Notes under the pieces: generated by a model
Told to the model about the DNA's origin: nothing
Seen by the model: the letters and a program-made list of their open reading frames with translations, nothing else
Database searches by the model: none
Made by a program: the position numbers and the translations under genes
Source: Liquidambar formosana
Taxonomy: Eukaryota; Streptophyta; Magnoliopsida; Saxifragales; Altingiaceae
Length of the DNA: 64,000 nucleotides
Assembly: GCA_039720395.1 (NCBI GenBank)
Contig: CM077827.1
Span: 15,601,615 to 15,665,614, forward strand
Direction of reading: 5' to 3'
Shown here: positions 1-11,145 of the stretch, piece by piece
Layout: the number at the start of each line of letters is the position of its first letter
Position numbering within the stretch: the stretch's first letter is position 1

Positions 1-485
1 TTGTATTTGATACAAATAATAGGGGTTAATGTGCAATTAAGTGTAATTACACATAACCCTATTAGGGTTTCTTCCCCATGGCCAGCCCCCTTTAGTGGGC
101 TGCCTATATAAGTCACACTTATGTGTGACATGGCATAATAGGCTTGCACAATAAACCCTAGCCGTCCAGCCCCTTGGAGGCTCTCTTCTCTCTCTCTCTC
201 TTCTCCACCTCTAGCAACAACAAGGAAGAAGAAAGAAAGGACTTGAAGCTCTAGCTAGGTGTGGATACCGTTGGAGGCAGCACACTTGGGCTGCTCATTC
301 ACCGCTGTCCGGAATCAAAGCTTGGAGCAAAAAGGAGAAGACAAAAATTCTGTAAGTGTTCTAACCCTCTTTGTAGTTAGGGTTTGATTTTGTGTTATGC
401 ATAGTTAGATTCATGGGATTGGGAATCGTAGGAAAAATTTTTAAATTCCGCACTTCGATTTTTCCCTCTTGTTCGATTCCCAACA
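1..485 (+). repeat. Family N copia LTR, 3' part, cut by window edge
   Basis: This matches the last third of the 1658-bp LTRs at 25279-26936 and 33305-34962 and ends in the same way (...CCCAACA at 485). It contains a TATATAA box at 105-111, a CT-rich run near 180-206 and the conserved TGGGAATCG end. The next base begins element E protease sequence on the minus strand, so this LTR was inserted into E. Whether it is a 3' LTR or a solo LTR cannot be decided because the left part is outside the window. The expected target duplication on this side would be CTTGG (486-490). Confidence 0.9.
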
Positions 486-789
486 CTTGGAATGTGATCT
501 GGGAAGTGTATGGTCCCATTTCCATGGGCAAATCTATTTCTCCCAGCATGTCCCTACGTGATCCGTCGAAGGCTCGGATGACCGTGTTGCAGGGGCGAAG
601 ATCTGATCTCTCGTACCCTAGCTTTGTGATTGTGACTAGCTGGCATACATTGAGTGCTGACCCATTGTCTATCAAAACTCTTCCTACCACTTTGGCTTTG
701 CATTTTACCGCAACATGGAGAGCATGATTATGCCCAGTCCCCTTAGGGGGTAGCTCGTCTTCCGTGAAAGTTATGGCATTGGTAGCCAC
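486..789 (-). pseudogene. Element E aspartic protease, truncated
   Basis: The frame contains the retropepsin-like active site VLIDNGSALNVC, in which the usual D-T/S-G is D-N-G, followed by a beta-rich stretch with IRAFDGSRR and GEIDLPMEMGP. The corresponding part of F (near 62020-62270) reads VLIDNGSALNVC and VRAYDNTCRE, which confirms the assignment. The role would be maturation cleavage of the Gag-Pol polyprotein. The frame is cut at 485/486 by a family N LTR, before the conserved LLGRPW segment seen in F. Residues beyond the break are LTR sequence and not protease. A stop at about 790 separates it from the linker upstream. Confidence 0.85.
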
Positions 790-1269
790 TACTTATCCTA
801 CCATGTTCTGGAAGTTCTCTGGTGTGATGTCCGAAGGGATGTGCGCCTTGTTGAGGACTTTGGCTAGGGCATTACGATGGGTTTCTAATGCCAAGAGCAA
901 ACCCAGGATAGAGATCTGGGCAGGCATTTTGTTGAGTTATTCTACGAGATTATACTTGTTCTTCTTAAGGGCTCCCAAGAACTTGTTGAGGTCCTCTTCT
1001 GTTACCGGTGCCTTGATTCCATTTGCCTCATGAGACTTATCCTTTCCTTTTTTCTGTAAGAGTTCAAGTTCAGTAGGCGTGTAACATCTACCGGATTGAG
1101 TCATTCCTCTGATTTCTCCCACATCGGCCTCAGGTGTGACTTCTGTCCCATCCAGGTAGGTTGCTTTTAATTCATAACTCCATGGCACAGCATGATAGGG
1201 GACATACGGGAGTTGTTGGGAGATACTTATCGTTATTGGTTATGGCTCAAAGATAGTGATGGTCGTCTC
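790..1269 (-). pseudogene. Element E linker between Gag and protease
   Basis: Minus-strand codons here give AVPWSYELKATYLDGT, then a stretch with GEIRGMTQSGRCYTP, then the ILGLLLALETHRNAL segment that leads into protease. F has the same order (ITRGGRHFKPP, then IWGLLMASHKHRQTV), so the segment is a conserved Tat linker. In-frame stops occur near 934 and 790, and one upstream of the PYVPYHAVPW segment. The open part begins at 1188 only if a GTG is used, so this is an internal piece and not a separate gene. It is cut at 1269 by the family N insertion and resumes at 10953. Confidence 0.75.
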
Positions 1270-2929
1270 TGTTGGGAATCGAACAAAGAGGGAAAAATAG
1301 AAGTGCGGAATATAAAAATTTTTCCTACGATTCCCAATCCCATGAATCTAACTATGCATAACACAAAATCAAACCCTAACTACAAAGAGGGTTAGAACAC
1401 TTACAGAATTTTTTGTCTTCTCCTTTTTGCTCCAAGCTTTGATTCCGGATAGCGGTGAATGAGCAGCCCAAGTGTGCTGCCTCCAACGGTATCCACACCT
1501 AGCTAGAGCTTCAAGTCCTTTCTTTCTTCTTCCTTGTTGTTGCTAGAGGTGGAGAAGAGAGAGAGAGAGAAGAGAGCCTCCAAGGGGCTGGACGGCTAGG
1601 GTTTATTGTGCAAGCCTATTATGCCATGTCACACATAAGTGTGACTTATATAGGCAGCCCACTAAAGGGGGCTGGCCATGGGGAAGAAACCCTAATAGGG
1701 TTATGTGTAATTACTCTTAATTGCACATTAACCCCTATTATTTGTATCAAATACAAATAGGCCTATAAAGAACTATTCTTTATTCACTAAAACCCTTTCT
1801 CTCATAGACTTTAAAGCCCTTCTTGCATGATCAGTGTGTGACCCATTGGGTTCACATCATTAAGTAGTAGGAATAGCACAAGGTGTGCACAATGGAACTC
1901 TTTCCATTTAGGGTCTAATTGGAACTCCTTCCAATTCCCTAATTGATTATAACTCACTTATATCAATTAGGGCTTCTACTAACCATGAGTAACACCTAGC
2001 ATATGGCTCATGGTGTGGTCCTTAATGAGGTGAATAGTCATTTACAAAGAACCCTTCTGTTATAGTTTATAGGTTACAATTGCATCCTTCCTTCAACACA
2101 ATGTCTCCAATTGAACTAATAGGACATGGAAGTCTGTCAAGTCCCTAGTTCAATTACTTTATACTCATTCATAGATATCAACTCATTGATGAACTCATGA
2201 AACTCTTTTCATATTCATCCTACCATGGCCATGGATTTAATGAGTTATATTATGAATGCTATATGAGACATTCTCTCTCTTTTTCCTGAGAGTGATGGAT
2301 CCCTTATTGATCACTCACATGCCTTCATACACATAGCAGTAGGGCCAATGAACACCTTTGTAGACCCCTGAATAGGATCTGCACTTAGTGTTATCAAACT
2401 TCTAAAGCTACATGCATAAGGCAACTATGGTGTCTCAGGTCTAAGGATTACTTGTACCACTATAACAATGAGAAACTGATTGACAGGCAGGATAAAACTC
2501 CATTCAGTTTATCTCATATCTTTGGTCACATTCAGTGTACCTATTCTTATAATAGGCACCCACTTGTTGGTTGTAGTGTCTCCACACAAATAGCTTGAGA
2601 CTAGCTATCCTCCTATAGAGTCAACCTAACAAGTGCTAGTCCTATGGTTCATTACTGTCCATCATAGTGAACCTTCAACTAGGAATGCTTAAGGAGTTTA
2701 GTACAGAGATATATCTATAGTCTCAAAATTACAACTCTTTGTAATTCCATATTCTCAACTCTAACTCCATGGACATATTATGTAAATATAAATGATGCAT
2801 ATAAACATAATAGAATAAGCCCTTTTATTAAATCAATAATAAATGTGACATACATAAATGAAATCAAATGATTGTTCCTAATCCCTGAACAATCATCTCT
2901 ATGATTGGCTCTAGGGCATAATCCTAACA
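1270..2929 (-). repeat. 3' LTR of element C
   Basis: A 1660-bp LTR, on the element strand starting TGTTAGGATTATGCCC and ending CCCAACA. It includes a TATA box (TTATATA on plus, 1646-1652) and a purine/pyrimidine run near 1556-1573 that is longer than in its partner at 9308-10952. Single differences from the partner are visible near 1449 and 1480. Confidence 0.95.
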
Positions 2930-2930
2930 A

Positions 2931-2940
2931 TCTCCCACTT
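2931..2940 (-). other. Polypurine tract of element C
   Basis: On the minus strand AAGTGGGAGA directly precedes the 3' LTR. The same tract is found in element A (33294-33303) and element B (24004-24013). It is the expected plus-strand priming site of a copia element. Confidence 0.8.
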
Positions 2941-2941
2941 G

Positions 2942-4200
2942 CACTAAAGCCAATCGACCATGTATCGCATACCTATCTTCTCAAGATGTTGGTCTTAGAC
3001 ATAACCAATTATGTTTTAAAGCTTTAGTCAGTAGGTCTACAAAAACTTTTGTAGATAATATCTTTTGTAATGTATCTATTACCTCTTCCAATGATTCCTC
3101 TAATCACTTGGAATTGTCACTCTATGAGTTTGGACTTTTGATGAGACCATGATTCCTATACTTGAGCTATAGACCCATTGTTGTCACAAAACAAGGTGTG
3201 GGCAACTCAATGGAAGGAACAACTCCAAGTTCTAAATGAACTTATAGATCCAAACAGTCTCCTAGACAATGCGACAATTAATTCACCCTTAATAATGGAA
3301 TCCACTGTATCTTTCATACAGTTCTTCCATTAAGTATTTCACCAACTAAAGTGAATATAAAATATACCCCATATGGATTATATCCAAATCCATATACCCA
3401 TCTACTATGAGTTTACAATTTCCATATACAATCCAATATTCCAAATTTGAATTGATAGATAACTATTTGTAATAATTACAACATAATAGATATCAGGTTC
3501 AATACATAGTGTAAAATAAGGCTTCTTAACACTTTAAGAATCTTACTTGTGTTATCCTAGGGCACATGCCCTTGAATAATGAATTCTTATCTGAAGTAAA
3601 TTAGACCTCCCTTAGAATTCTCCATGTTGAACTCCTTCAACATTTCAACTATGTTTGATGATTTGGAGATACTTAGCAATCTGTATGATCTATCTCTATA
3701 GATCTTATTGGATGCTTTTGCCAAATCTTTCATGAATTAGTTTTTCTCCAAAAACTAAAACTTTACATTAGATAACATTCATATATCATTCATAATGATT
3801 ATGATGTCATCCATACTTAGGATAAAGAAAAACGATCGCACTCCCACTAACCTTTTATACACTCATGGTCCATCTATACAATGAGAGAAATCAAACAATT
3901 TGATTACTTCAACTTTATAGATGTTCTAATTATGAGAACCTTGTAGTCTATTAATAGACTTCTATAACTTACACACTTTTATGGTTTTTCACCATTTGAT
4001 ATAACATCTTTATATCCTTTTTGACATATCTCATATTCAAAATGTGTGTTTATAGATAACAAGATCCAAATGGATTTCAGCATAACTATTATCAAACAAG
4101 TTTCTTTATAGACAACTTTTTGCCTATGTTGAAAACATTCTTAAATAGCCAAGCCTTTTAGGTCTCTACCTGTCCATATTGGATTTAATGACTCTTAGTC
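2942..4200 (-). pseudogene. Decayed copia RT/RNase H relic in element C
   Basis: On the minus strand, ending just before the polypurine tract, the codons GMRYMVDWL and a stop are visible. Further upstream are DLLTKAL-like and FNMENSKGG-like segments and a YMDD-like core near 3803-3815. These are hallmarks of the end of Ty1/copia pol. Frameshifts and stops every few tens of codons make it non-coding. The lesions are largely the same as in element A (32220-33290), so they were probably present in a common source copy before the copies moved. Confidence 0.72.
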
Positions 4201-5980
4201 ATTTCTCAAGTTGATGTCAAACATCGCCTAATCATAATCAATAGGATTATCTTGGTGATCTTTATCACCAAAGAACAATTCTTTCACATTCTAATGGAGA
4301 TACAATATCTCTCTTATGTTAAAGAAATATCCAATTTGATCTATGAAAAGAATGTGGTGTAATTAAAGGTTTTGCCTCAATAGGGGCAAGGGTTGGATCT
4401 TTGTTGGTTTGTGGCTTTACAAACAATTCTGTAAATTCTATCTACTTTTGCATCTTTCTTGAATGAACTCTTTCTCAAGAAAATCCAGCAATCATCCTAA
4501 TGGACAACTTTTGTTCATTAGAGTAATAGAAATACTATCCCAACCACTTTTAGGATATACCACAATTCAACACTTGCTTGACCTTATTTCCAGATTGTCT
4601 ACATTATGTTTCCAGACAAACGTAGCACAAGCCCAAGCCTTAACTTCTTTAAGTTGGGTTTCTTCCCATATTATATCTGATATAATTGGGACAAAATTGG
4701 AGTGAACCCTAAATTATCAATATGTAGCAATTTTAAGGTATATCCTAGATGGATACATTAGTAAAACTCATCATGGATCAAACCATATCTTAATAGGGTT
4801 CAATTCGTTCTCTTAGATTCACCATTGAGCTATGGTATTCTAAGATGAGTCTACTGTAATTGAATGCATGCTCTACATGACTATATACATCACAATGTAT
4901 TAGTCAAATTATAAATGTAACTCTTTCACTTCACCAAGTAAAAGATGGGTTTGGTCATCTCATAACCAAGTCATAATCGTTACATTTAAATGAGAGTCTC
5001 TACATCTCTTGTATTCTCGAAATACGTTGCATTCGCTCTAATTAGTCATTTAAATTCGGAAATCAAATTTCTAGAATGTCTTAAATGACTTAGTTAAGAA
5101 ATAAGTTCCCAAAATTAATCTAGCAACTCTTGCTCTATTAAAATTTTTAAAGGTAACTTATTATCTACTTAACTTTCTGCTTCGATTTAGATTATACTAG
5201 AATCCAAAAACCAAGAAGCAGAACTAACCAACAATTTAGTTTAGAGCATGAACCAAAACTTCAAAAGTTTGGTTCTTCTAGGAAGACTGATACTTTATCA
5301 AGTTCCCTTTACAATACCTTATATTTACTACAAAATAATTATATTTCTTTGTCTTTGACTTTTCAAGACTTGCTTTCCTCTATGCTTCCATTTTAAATCA
5401 CATCTAGCTTCTCAAGCTATTCTATGTGATTAATCATTTTTCAAAAGAATGATTATTAATAAACAACTTTTATTACATCCTAGTCCAGAAGAAGTCCTTT
5501 ATAACTACTATACTTTATAGTATTATTTTACTCACTATACAACCTTTGTATGTGATGTAGGACATCAAAGGCACTTGCATTGACTAATTTTGCTTCTGAA
5601 GCTCATTAGTCATAAATACTATCATATAGTATGGCAACAAGATGCCAATTGCGCATAGTGTCTTTTTCTTCTTAGGATGTTTTATGGAGGGCCTTTAATA
5701 AAAGGCCTAATAGCATATAAACAATCTTTTGGAATTGAGAACAATTCTCAATTTCCTAAGTCAATCAAAGAAATCGGGTTTAGTCAAACTATCAATATCC
5801 TATATTAGGAAATAGGGGTTTTGAGGTGAGTAATTAGGTAATCTACATAAACAAATAATTAGATTTCATTTTTATCCATAATGATTGGGTCTTTAATCAT
5901 ATGGTACCTCCCACTATTTTATCAAATTCCATACACCCTCTAATGGAATTCGGGAATCTCATTCCTAATGGGGATTGGGG
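4200..5980 (-). other. Element C internal region, no frame recognised
   Basis: AT-rich sequence shared with elements A and B. It may be the remains of integrase and upstream pol, but I cannot align it to a domain by eye. The short plus-strand open stretch at 4463-4705 is antisense to the element and has no recognisable product. Confidence 0.5.
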
Positions 5981-5984
5981 TCCC

Positions 5985-6285
5985 ACTGTGACTTAGAAGC
6001 CTCACATGTTAGTTTCTTGACTTCTAACCCACAATAAGAAGACAACTCTTTGTCTATTGCTTCATAAGCAAGTTCCAATCATTTTGCCTCTAGGGAACAT
6101 ACACCTCACATGTTAGTTTCTTGGAATACTTCCCTAGTTAAGTTAAACCCATCATTCACACAGGTATGTTTCGCCAAATATATACCTCACATGTTAGTTT
6201 CTTGGTATATACCAGTTTAGGCACCCCATGATATCTCATATGTGATAGTTTCAAGTAATGTCTTTAACATGGGTAGCTCCTACAT
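5985..6285 (-). repeat. Cluster of four stem-loops with a shared loop (element C)
   Basis: On the element strand the 17-base loop AAGAAACTAACATGTGA occurs three times, and a diverged fourth copy lies near 6226-6285. Each loop is closed by a different stem: TTAGAAGTC/GGCTTCTAA (5993-6027), a longer interrupted stem with GGGAA/TTCCC at its base (about 6092-6136), and TATATACC/GGTATATA (6179-6211). Elements A (29962-30242) and B (36755-37045) carry the same cluster. Seen directly: conserved loops and self-complementary but unrelated stems. Inferred: an RNA structure used by the element. Confidence 0.8.
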
Positions 6286-6289
6286 GTCT

Positions 6290-7490
6290 GCAGCCAGGTA
6301 CCCACATTAAGGGAGGTTAGATGATCCTATAATGATGGAAGGCAATGAAGAATTCATTCCCTAATGACTTCTCCATTTTCAACTTAATATTAAATAAGAG
6401 GGGTTTTAAAGGGTCTCATCAAATTAACATGCATCCTATGTATCAAAATTTAAACATATAAATTATGCTATTTATAATCATACATCTCATGCTATTATAA
6501 ATCATACATCGCATGCTATTATATATCAACATATATAAAGTACCATATTTTGATATTAGTCCCTAAGTGAATAGGTAACATATACCAAACTATGGTATTG
6601 GAGCTAATACAATTATCTCATAAATTTAAGCTCCCACTATGATGATTATGGACTTTGAGAGGATTCAATCCAAGCCAATAGATTGAATCCAAGGTCTAAG
6701 GTGGGTGTAGGTGATCGTAAAATAAACCATTCGTAACATGCATGCTTTCTTGAAACACTTCTCTAAGCTTTCAAGTCCTTCAATCTGCTCCCTTGGCTTT
6801 ATGGTCTCCACCATTGGCTTGTTGGGCTCTATCATGCTCCTTTGGGTCCACCATGCTCCTTAGTGCGCTCTCGATTACATAACATTTACATAATTTAAAG
6901 AAAGGGATACATAAGGGGAATGTGGGGTACATAAGAGAATGATAGAGAGAGAGGGAGAGGGAAGGTGGCATGCAAGCCCCAAATAAATTACATCACCTTA
7001 ATAAAATTACAACTCTTGTAAATAATAACATCCCATTCATAAGACGGCCAATCACAATTGGTTTAAAGGGTATAGTCCATAATCATCATCCAAACACATA
7101 CATACAATCTCATTGCATAATGTAAAGAAAAACTGTAAGCATTAAAACATATGGGCATTATGGTAATTCTCTTGAATGATTTACATTAATCTCATTAATG
7201 CAACCTAATCTTATTAGGTTTTAACAAAAATATCCAGAATTAAATAAAGTCTTAACATTTAAGACATTACAGTTTCAATTAATCAAATTAATTTAAAACA
7301 TGTAAAGTTTCCTAAAATAACTCTAATATCCAATATTAGGGTTTCCTTAATTAAACAAAACAATTTCATTTAATTAAGAATTTCCAGATTTTAATTTAAT
7401 CCCTAATTGTGTTTTAAACCATTTAAAACATTATAAAATTAATCAATATTAATTAAATAATTAATATAGGAATTAAATAAAATCATTAAA
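6290..7490 (-). other. Element C internal, AT-rich, non-coding
   Basis: This stretch includes short frames around 6780-6971 whose homologues in A and B differ in length and reading, so I do not call a gene. A CT/GA-rich run lies at 6944-6962. The sequence equals 28790-29950 of element A in reverse complement. Confidence 0.5.
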
Positions 7491-7498
7491 ATGATGAA

Positions 7499-7812
7499 TT
7501 AGTGTATTAGGGTTTCCTAAAACCCTAAACCCTAAATGCATAACCCTAAACCCTAAATGCAAGCCCTAATCATTAAATGCCTTATGATTGGTCATTTAAT
7601 GACCAATCATTAAAACCCTAGGTTCATACGGTATTTAATAAAAGGGATTAGGGTTTAATTAATGCCAAATAGGGTATTTATTACCCTTAATTAATTACAC
7701 TAATTAGGGTTATCAAAAACCCTAACCCTAGACATCATTAATGGTATTAATTATGCCCTAACAATTAATAACCATGATTGGTCATTTAATGACCAATCAT
7801 TAACTCTTAATT
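7499..7812 (-). repeat. Telomere-like motifs and a pair of palindromes (element C)
   Basis: Runs of CCCTAAA-type motifs occur at 7519-7560. Two copies of a palindrome with 12-bp arms, TGATTGGTCATT and AATGACCAATCA, lie at 7585-7609 and 7775-7799. Each arm includes a CCAAT motif. Both palindromes are present at the same places in A and, with a few changes, in B. Confidence 0.8.
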
Positions 7813-9293
7813 AAGGTAATTAATATTCCAATTAGGGTTTTAATTAATGCCATAATGAAATTAGGGTTTCATCATTAACTCAAAATTAGGGTTTCATCCT
7901 TAACTCTATGCAGCCGCCACTACCAGGGGGCTGCCTGAGCTTGGCTAGGCTGCCATGGCCACCAACGACTGTGGGAGGCCATGGCCAGTCATGGGAGAAC
8001 ATCCTAGGGGTGTGGGACAAGCCTCTGGACACGTGAGAAGTGGTGGAAGTGGCTGCCATCATCAAGAACAATCAGGGTTTCCAAAACCCATTGCTGGAGC
8101 CATTGTTGCAGACCTTGAAGGTCACAATAGCTTCTAAATCCTTATCAATTTGACTCCTCCATTGAAACCAGCTTTTGTATCATGTCCCTACATGAAATAA
8201 TAAGCTAATAGAAGAGGTTTGGATGATCAAATCATCACCAAGTGTTCTAAACAATTAAAACAACAGTAGGCTGCCCAGAATTTGACAGCATACTGTCCAT
8301 GGTCAGAAATTGATTTAAAACCCAGCAAGATGAATGAATTAGGCTACCAAACGAATTTTCCCAGTATCCTACATGTCTTAGGAAACTAATGCAATTGGTT
8401 TCATGCAATTTGGAGTTCCCTAACTCAAGTTCTAATCAAAACTCCATTGATGACTTTTCTGCAGAGAAAATCTGCTATGCTGTTCATGAAAAATTTTCAA
8501 ACTTTTTGAATCTTTTTCCATCAAAACCTTTTTGAAACTTAAAGAAAATCATATACACATGATATATAATGATCCTACAATGATCTTCCATCATAAATAC
8601 AGCAGCTTTAATTAGAATTAATTGCAAGAACCTTAGGGTTCTAAAACCCAGATTCAGCCTCCATGGTGTTCTTCTCCTTCTTCCTTCTGTTCTAGCATCT
8701 TAATCCAATTATGATGCATCTAAATGCTTGGGAACCTTTCCCTACCATATCTAGAACATAACCCAAGTGGTGGCAACCATTGCCATGCCTTTGATCTCCA
8801 TCAATAACTCAAAGTTGTGGCTATTGCATCATTCCCGAGCAAAACTGTCTTTCCAGACAGCCTGTAGTAAAAAATTCATAACTTTCACTACAGAACTCGG
8901 ATTGATGCACCGTTTGTTGGGTTGGAAAGCTTATTCAAAGAGCTTTCTAACCATATATGGCTCGAAAATTTTGGAGAAGAACTCTGAATTCGGCAGGCAA
9001 AACAAGATGACGGTTTTTCATGGCAACCATGAAAACTGTTCATAACAGTCTTATAAAACCCTAGTTTCCTTATTCTTCTTCTCCAAACTCAAACCCTATG
9101 CAACCTATTGCATCCATGGATACACTTAACCATCAATTAGAAGAGGAGTAGAAGAGAATTGACCTAGGGTTCCAAACCCTAGGTTCAGCCATGGAGGAAA
9201 ACCAATTATGCAGAAAAATTTTTCCAGATTTTTGAATCATTCAACTACACCATAATTACCAGCCCATATGTATTTTGTATTATGCATAATCAT
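7813..9293 (-). other. Element C 5' internal region, no gag recognised
   Basis: This is the part next to the primer site, where a copia element would carry gag. No Gag domain or zinc knuckle (CX2CX4HX4C) is visible on the element strand. The longest open stretch (8767-9045) is antisense and is repeated almost unchanged in A and B simply because the copies are young. Confidence 0.6.
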
Positions 9294-9306
9294 GGCTCTG
9301 ATACCA
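9294..9306 (-). other. tRNA-iMet primer binding site of element C
   Basis: On the minus strand TGGTATCAGAGCC begins one base after the 5' LTR. It is complementary to the 3' end of plant initiator tRNA-Met, the usual primer of plant copia elements. Confidence 0.95.
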
Positions 9307-9307
9307 C

Positions 9308-10952
9308 TGTTGGGAATCGAACAAAGAGGGAAAAATAGAAGTGCGGAATATAAAAATTTTTCCTACGATTCCCAATCCCATGAATCTAACTATGCATAAC
9401 ACAAAATCAAACCCTAACTACAAAGAGGGTTAGAACACTTACAGAATTTTTTGTCTTCTCCTTTTTGCTCCAAGCTTTGATTCCGGACAGCGGTGAATGA
9501 GCAGCCCAAGTGTGCTACCTCCAACGGTATCCACACCTAGCTAGAGCTTCAAGTCCTTTCTTTCTTCTTCCTTGTTGTTGCTAGAGGTGGAGAAGAGAGC
9601 CTCCAAGGGGCTGGACGGCTAGGGTTTATTGTGCAAGCCTATTATGCCATGTCACACATAAGTGTGACTTATATAGGCAGCCCACTAAAGGGGGCTGGCC
9701 ATGGGGAAGAAACCCTAATAGGGTTATGTGTAATTACTCTTAATTGCACATTAACCCCTATTATTTGTATCAAATACAAATAGGCCTATAAAGAACTATT
9801 CTTTATTCACTAAAACCCTTTCTCTCATAGACTTTAAAGCCCTTCTTGCATGATCAGTGTGTGACCCATTGGGTTCACATCATTAAGTAGTAGGAATAGC
9901 ACAAGGTGTGCACAATGGAACTCTTTCCATTTAGGGTCTAATTGGAACTCCTTCCAATTCCCTAATTGATTATAACTCACTTATATCAATTAGGGCTTCT
10001 ACTAACCATGAGTAACACCTAGCATATGGCTCATGGTGTGGTCCTTAATGAGGTGAATAGTCATTTACAAAGAACCCTTCTGTTATAGTTTATAGGTTAC
10101 AATTGCATCCTTCCTTCAACACAATGTCTCCAATTGAACTAATAGGACATGGAAGTCTGTCAAGTCCCTAGTTCAATTACTTTATACTCATTCATAGATA
10201 TCAACTCATTGATGAACTCATGAAACTCTTTTCATATTCATCCTACCATGGCCATGGATTTAATGAGTTATATTATGAATGCTATATGAGACATTCTCTC
10301 TCTTTTTCCTGAGAGTGATGGATCCCTTATTGATCACTCACATGCCTTCATACACATAGCAGTAGGGCCAATGAACACCTTTGTAGACCCCTGAATAGGA
10401 TCTGCACTTAGTGTTATCAAACTTCTAAAGCTACATGCATAAGGCAACTATGGTGTCTCAGGTCTAAGGATTACTTGTACCACTATAACAATGAGAAACT
10501 GATTGACAGGCAGGATAAAACTCCATTCAGTTTATCTCATATCTTTGGTCACATTCAGTGTACCTATTCTTATAATAGGCACCCACTTGTTGGTTGTAGT
10601 GTCTCCACACAAATAGCTTGAGACTAGCTATCCTCCTATAGAGTCAACCTAACAAGTGCTAGTCCTATGGTTCATTACTGTCCATCATAGTGAACCTTCA
10701 ACTAGGAATGCTTAAGGAGTTTAGTACAGAGATATATCTATAGTCTCAAAATTACAACTCTTTGTAATTCCATATTCTCAACTCTAACTCCATGGACATA
10801 TTATGTAAATATAAATGATGCATATAAACATAATAGAATAAGCCCTTTTATTAAATCAATAATAAATGTGACATACATAAATGAAATCAAATGATTGTTC
10901 CTAATCCCTGAACAATCATCTCTATGATTGGCTCTAGGGCATAATCCTAACA
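9308..10952 (-). repeat. 5' LTR of element C
   Basis: 1645 bp, a near-identical partner of 1270-2929. The net 15-bp length difference lies mostly in the purine/pyrimidine run, which is shorter here. It is followed at 10953 by element E coding sequence. Confidence 0.95.
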
Positions 10953-11145
10953 GTATAGAGATAACATGGGCCTTCTGAGGGTACACCAATGGAACTTTTG
11001 TAGCATTCTGGGTGGTAATAGGTGGAAAACCCGTGCAATCCAAGGTGAAGGTAGCATTGACTTCTTCCATACCACTCTAGTCTTTTCTAGGAGTGACGAC
11101 ATAATATATGGCATTTGTGTCGATCTGGAAACTCAGAAGACCGCA
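10953..11145 (-). pseudogene. Element E linker remnant downstream of the 550-codon frame
   Basis: Minus-strand codons after the stop at 11146-11148 read FQIDTNAIYYVVTPRKD, a stop, then MEEVNATFTLDCTGFPPITT and VPLVYPQKAHVISI, after which the family N LTR interrupts. Compositional continuity with the flanking frames suggests that this belonged to the same polyprotein. I do not recognise a domain. Confidence 0.6.

Larger units (their letters stand above)
1270..10952 (-). mobile_element. Family N Ty1/copia-like element C (complete, decayed pol)
   Basis: Two minus-strand LTRs (1270-2929 and 9308-10952) flank a 6378-bp internal region. A tRNA-iMet primer site sits next to the right LTR and a purine tract next to the left one. 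No long sense frame exists, but RT/RNase H relics are readable near the left LTR. The internal sequence is nearly identical to those of elements A and B. Flanking 5-mers are GTCTC (1265-1269) and GTATA (10953-10957), which match at only three of five positions, so a clean target duplication is missing. The host sequence E is nevertheless collinear across the insertion. Confidence 0.93.

Noticed and set aside
392..727. Plus-strand frame of 111 codons at the left edge
   Set aside because: It is the reverse strand of the element E protease plus LTR sequence.
1192..1395. Plus-strand 67-codon frame across 1270
   Set aside because: It crosses the E/LTR junction, so it is a chimera of two unrelated sequences.
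6780..6971. Short basic frame with homologues at 29271-29570 and 37544-37750
   Set aside because: Lengths and ends differ among copies, the N-terminus is a CT-repeat translation, and no domain is present.
7519..7560. Possible true interstitial telomere
   Set aside because: The runs are only two repeats long, interrupted, and copied in every family N element, so they belong to the transposon.
8767..9045. A 92-codon frame repeated almost unchanged at 27198-27476 and 39547-39825
   Set aside because: It is antisense to the element in each copy, has no recognisable domain, and its similarity is what the nucleotide identity of the young copies predicts.
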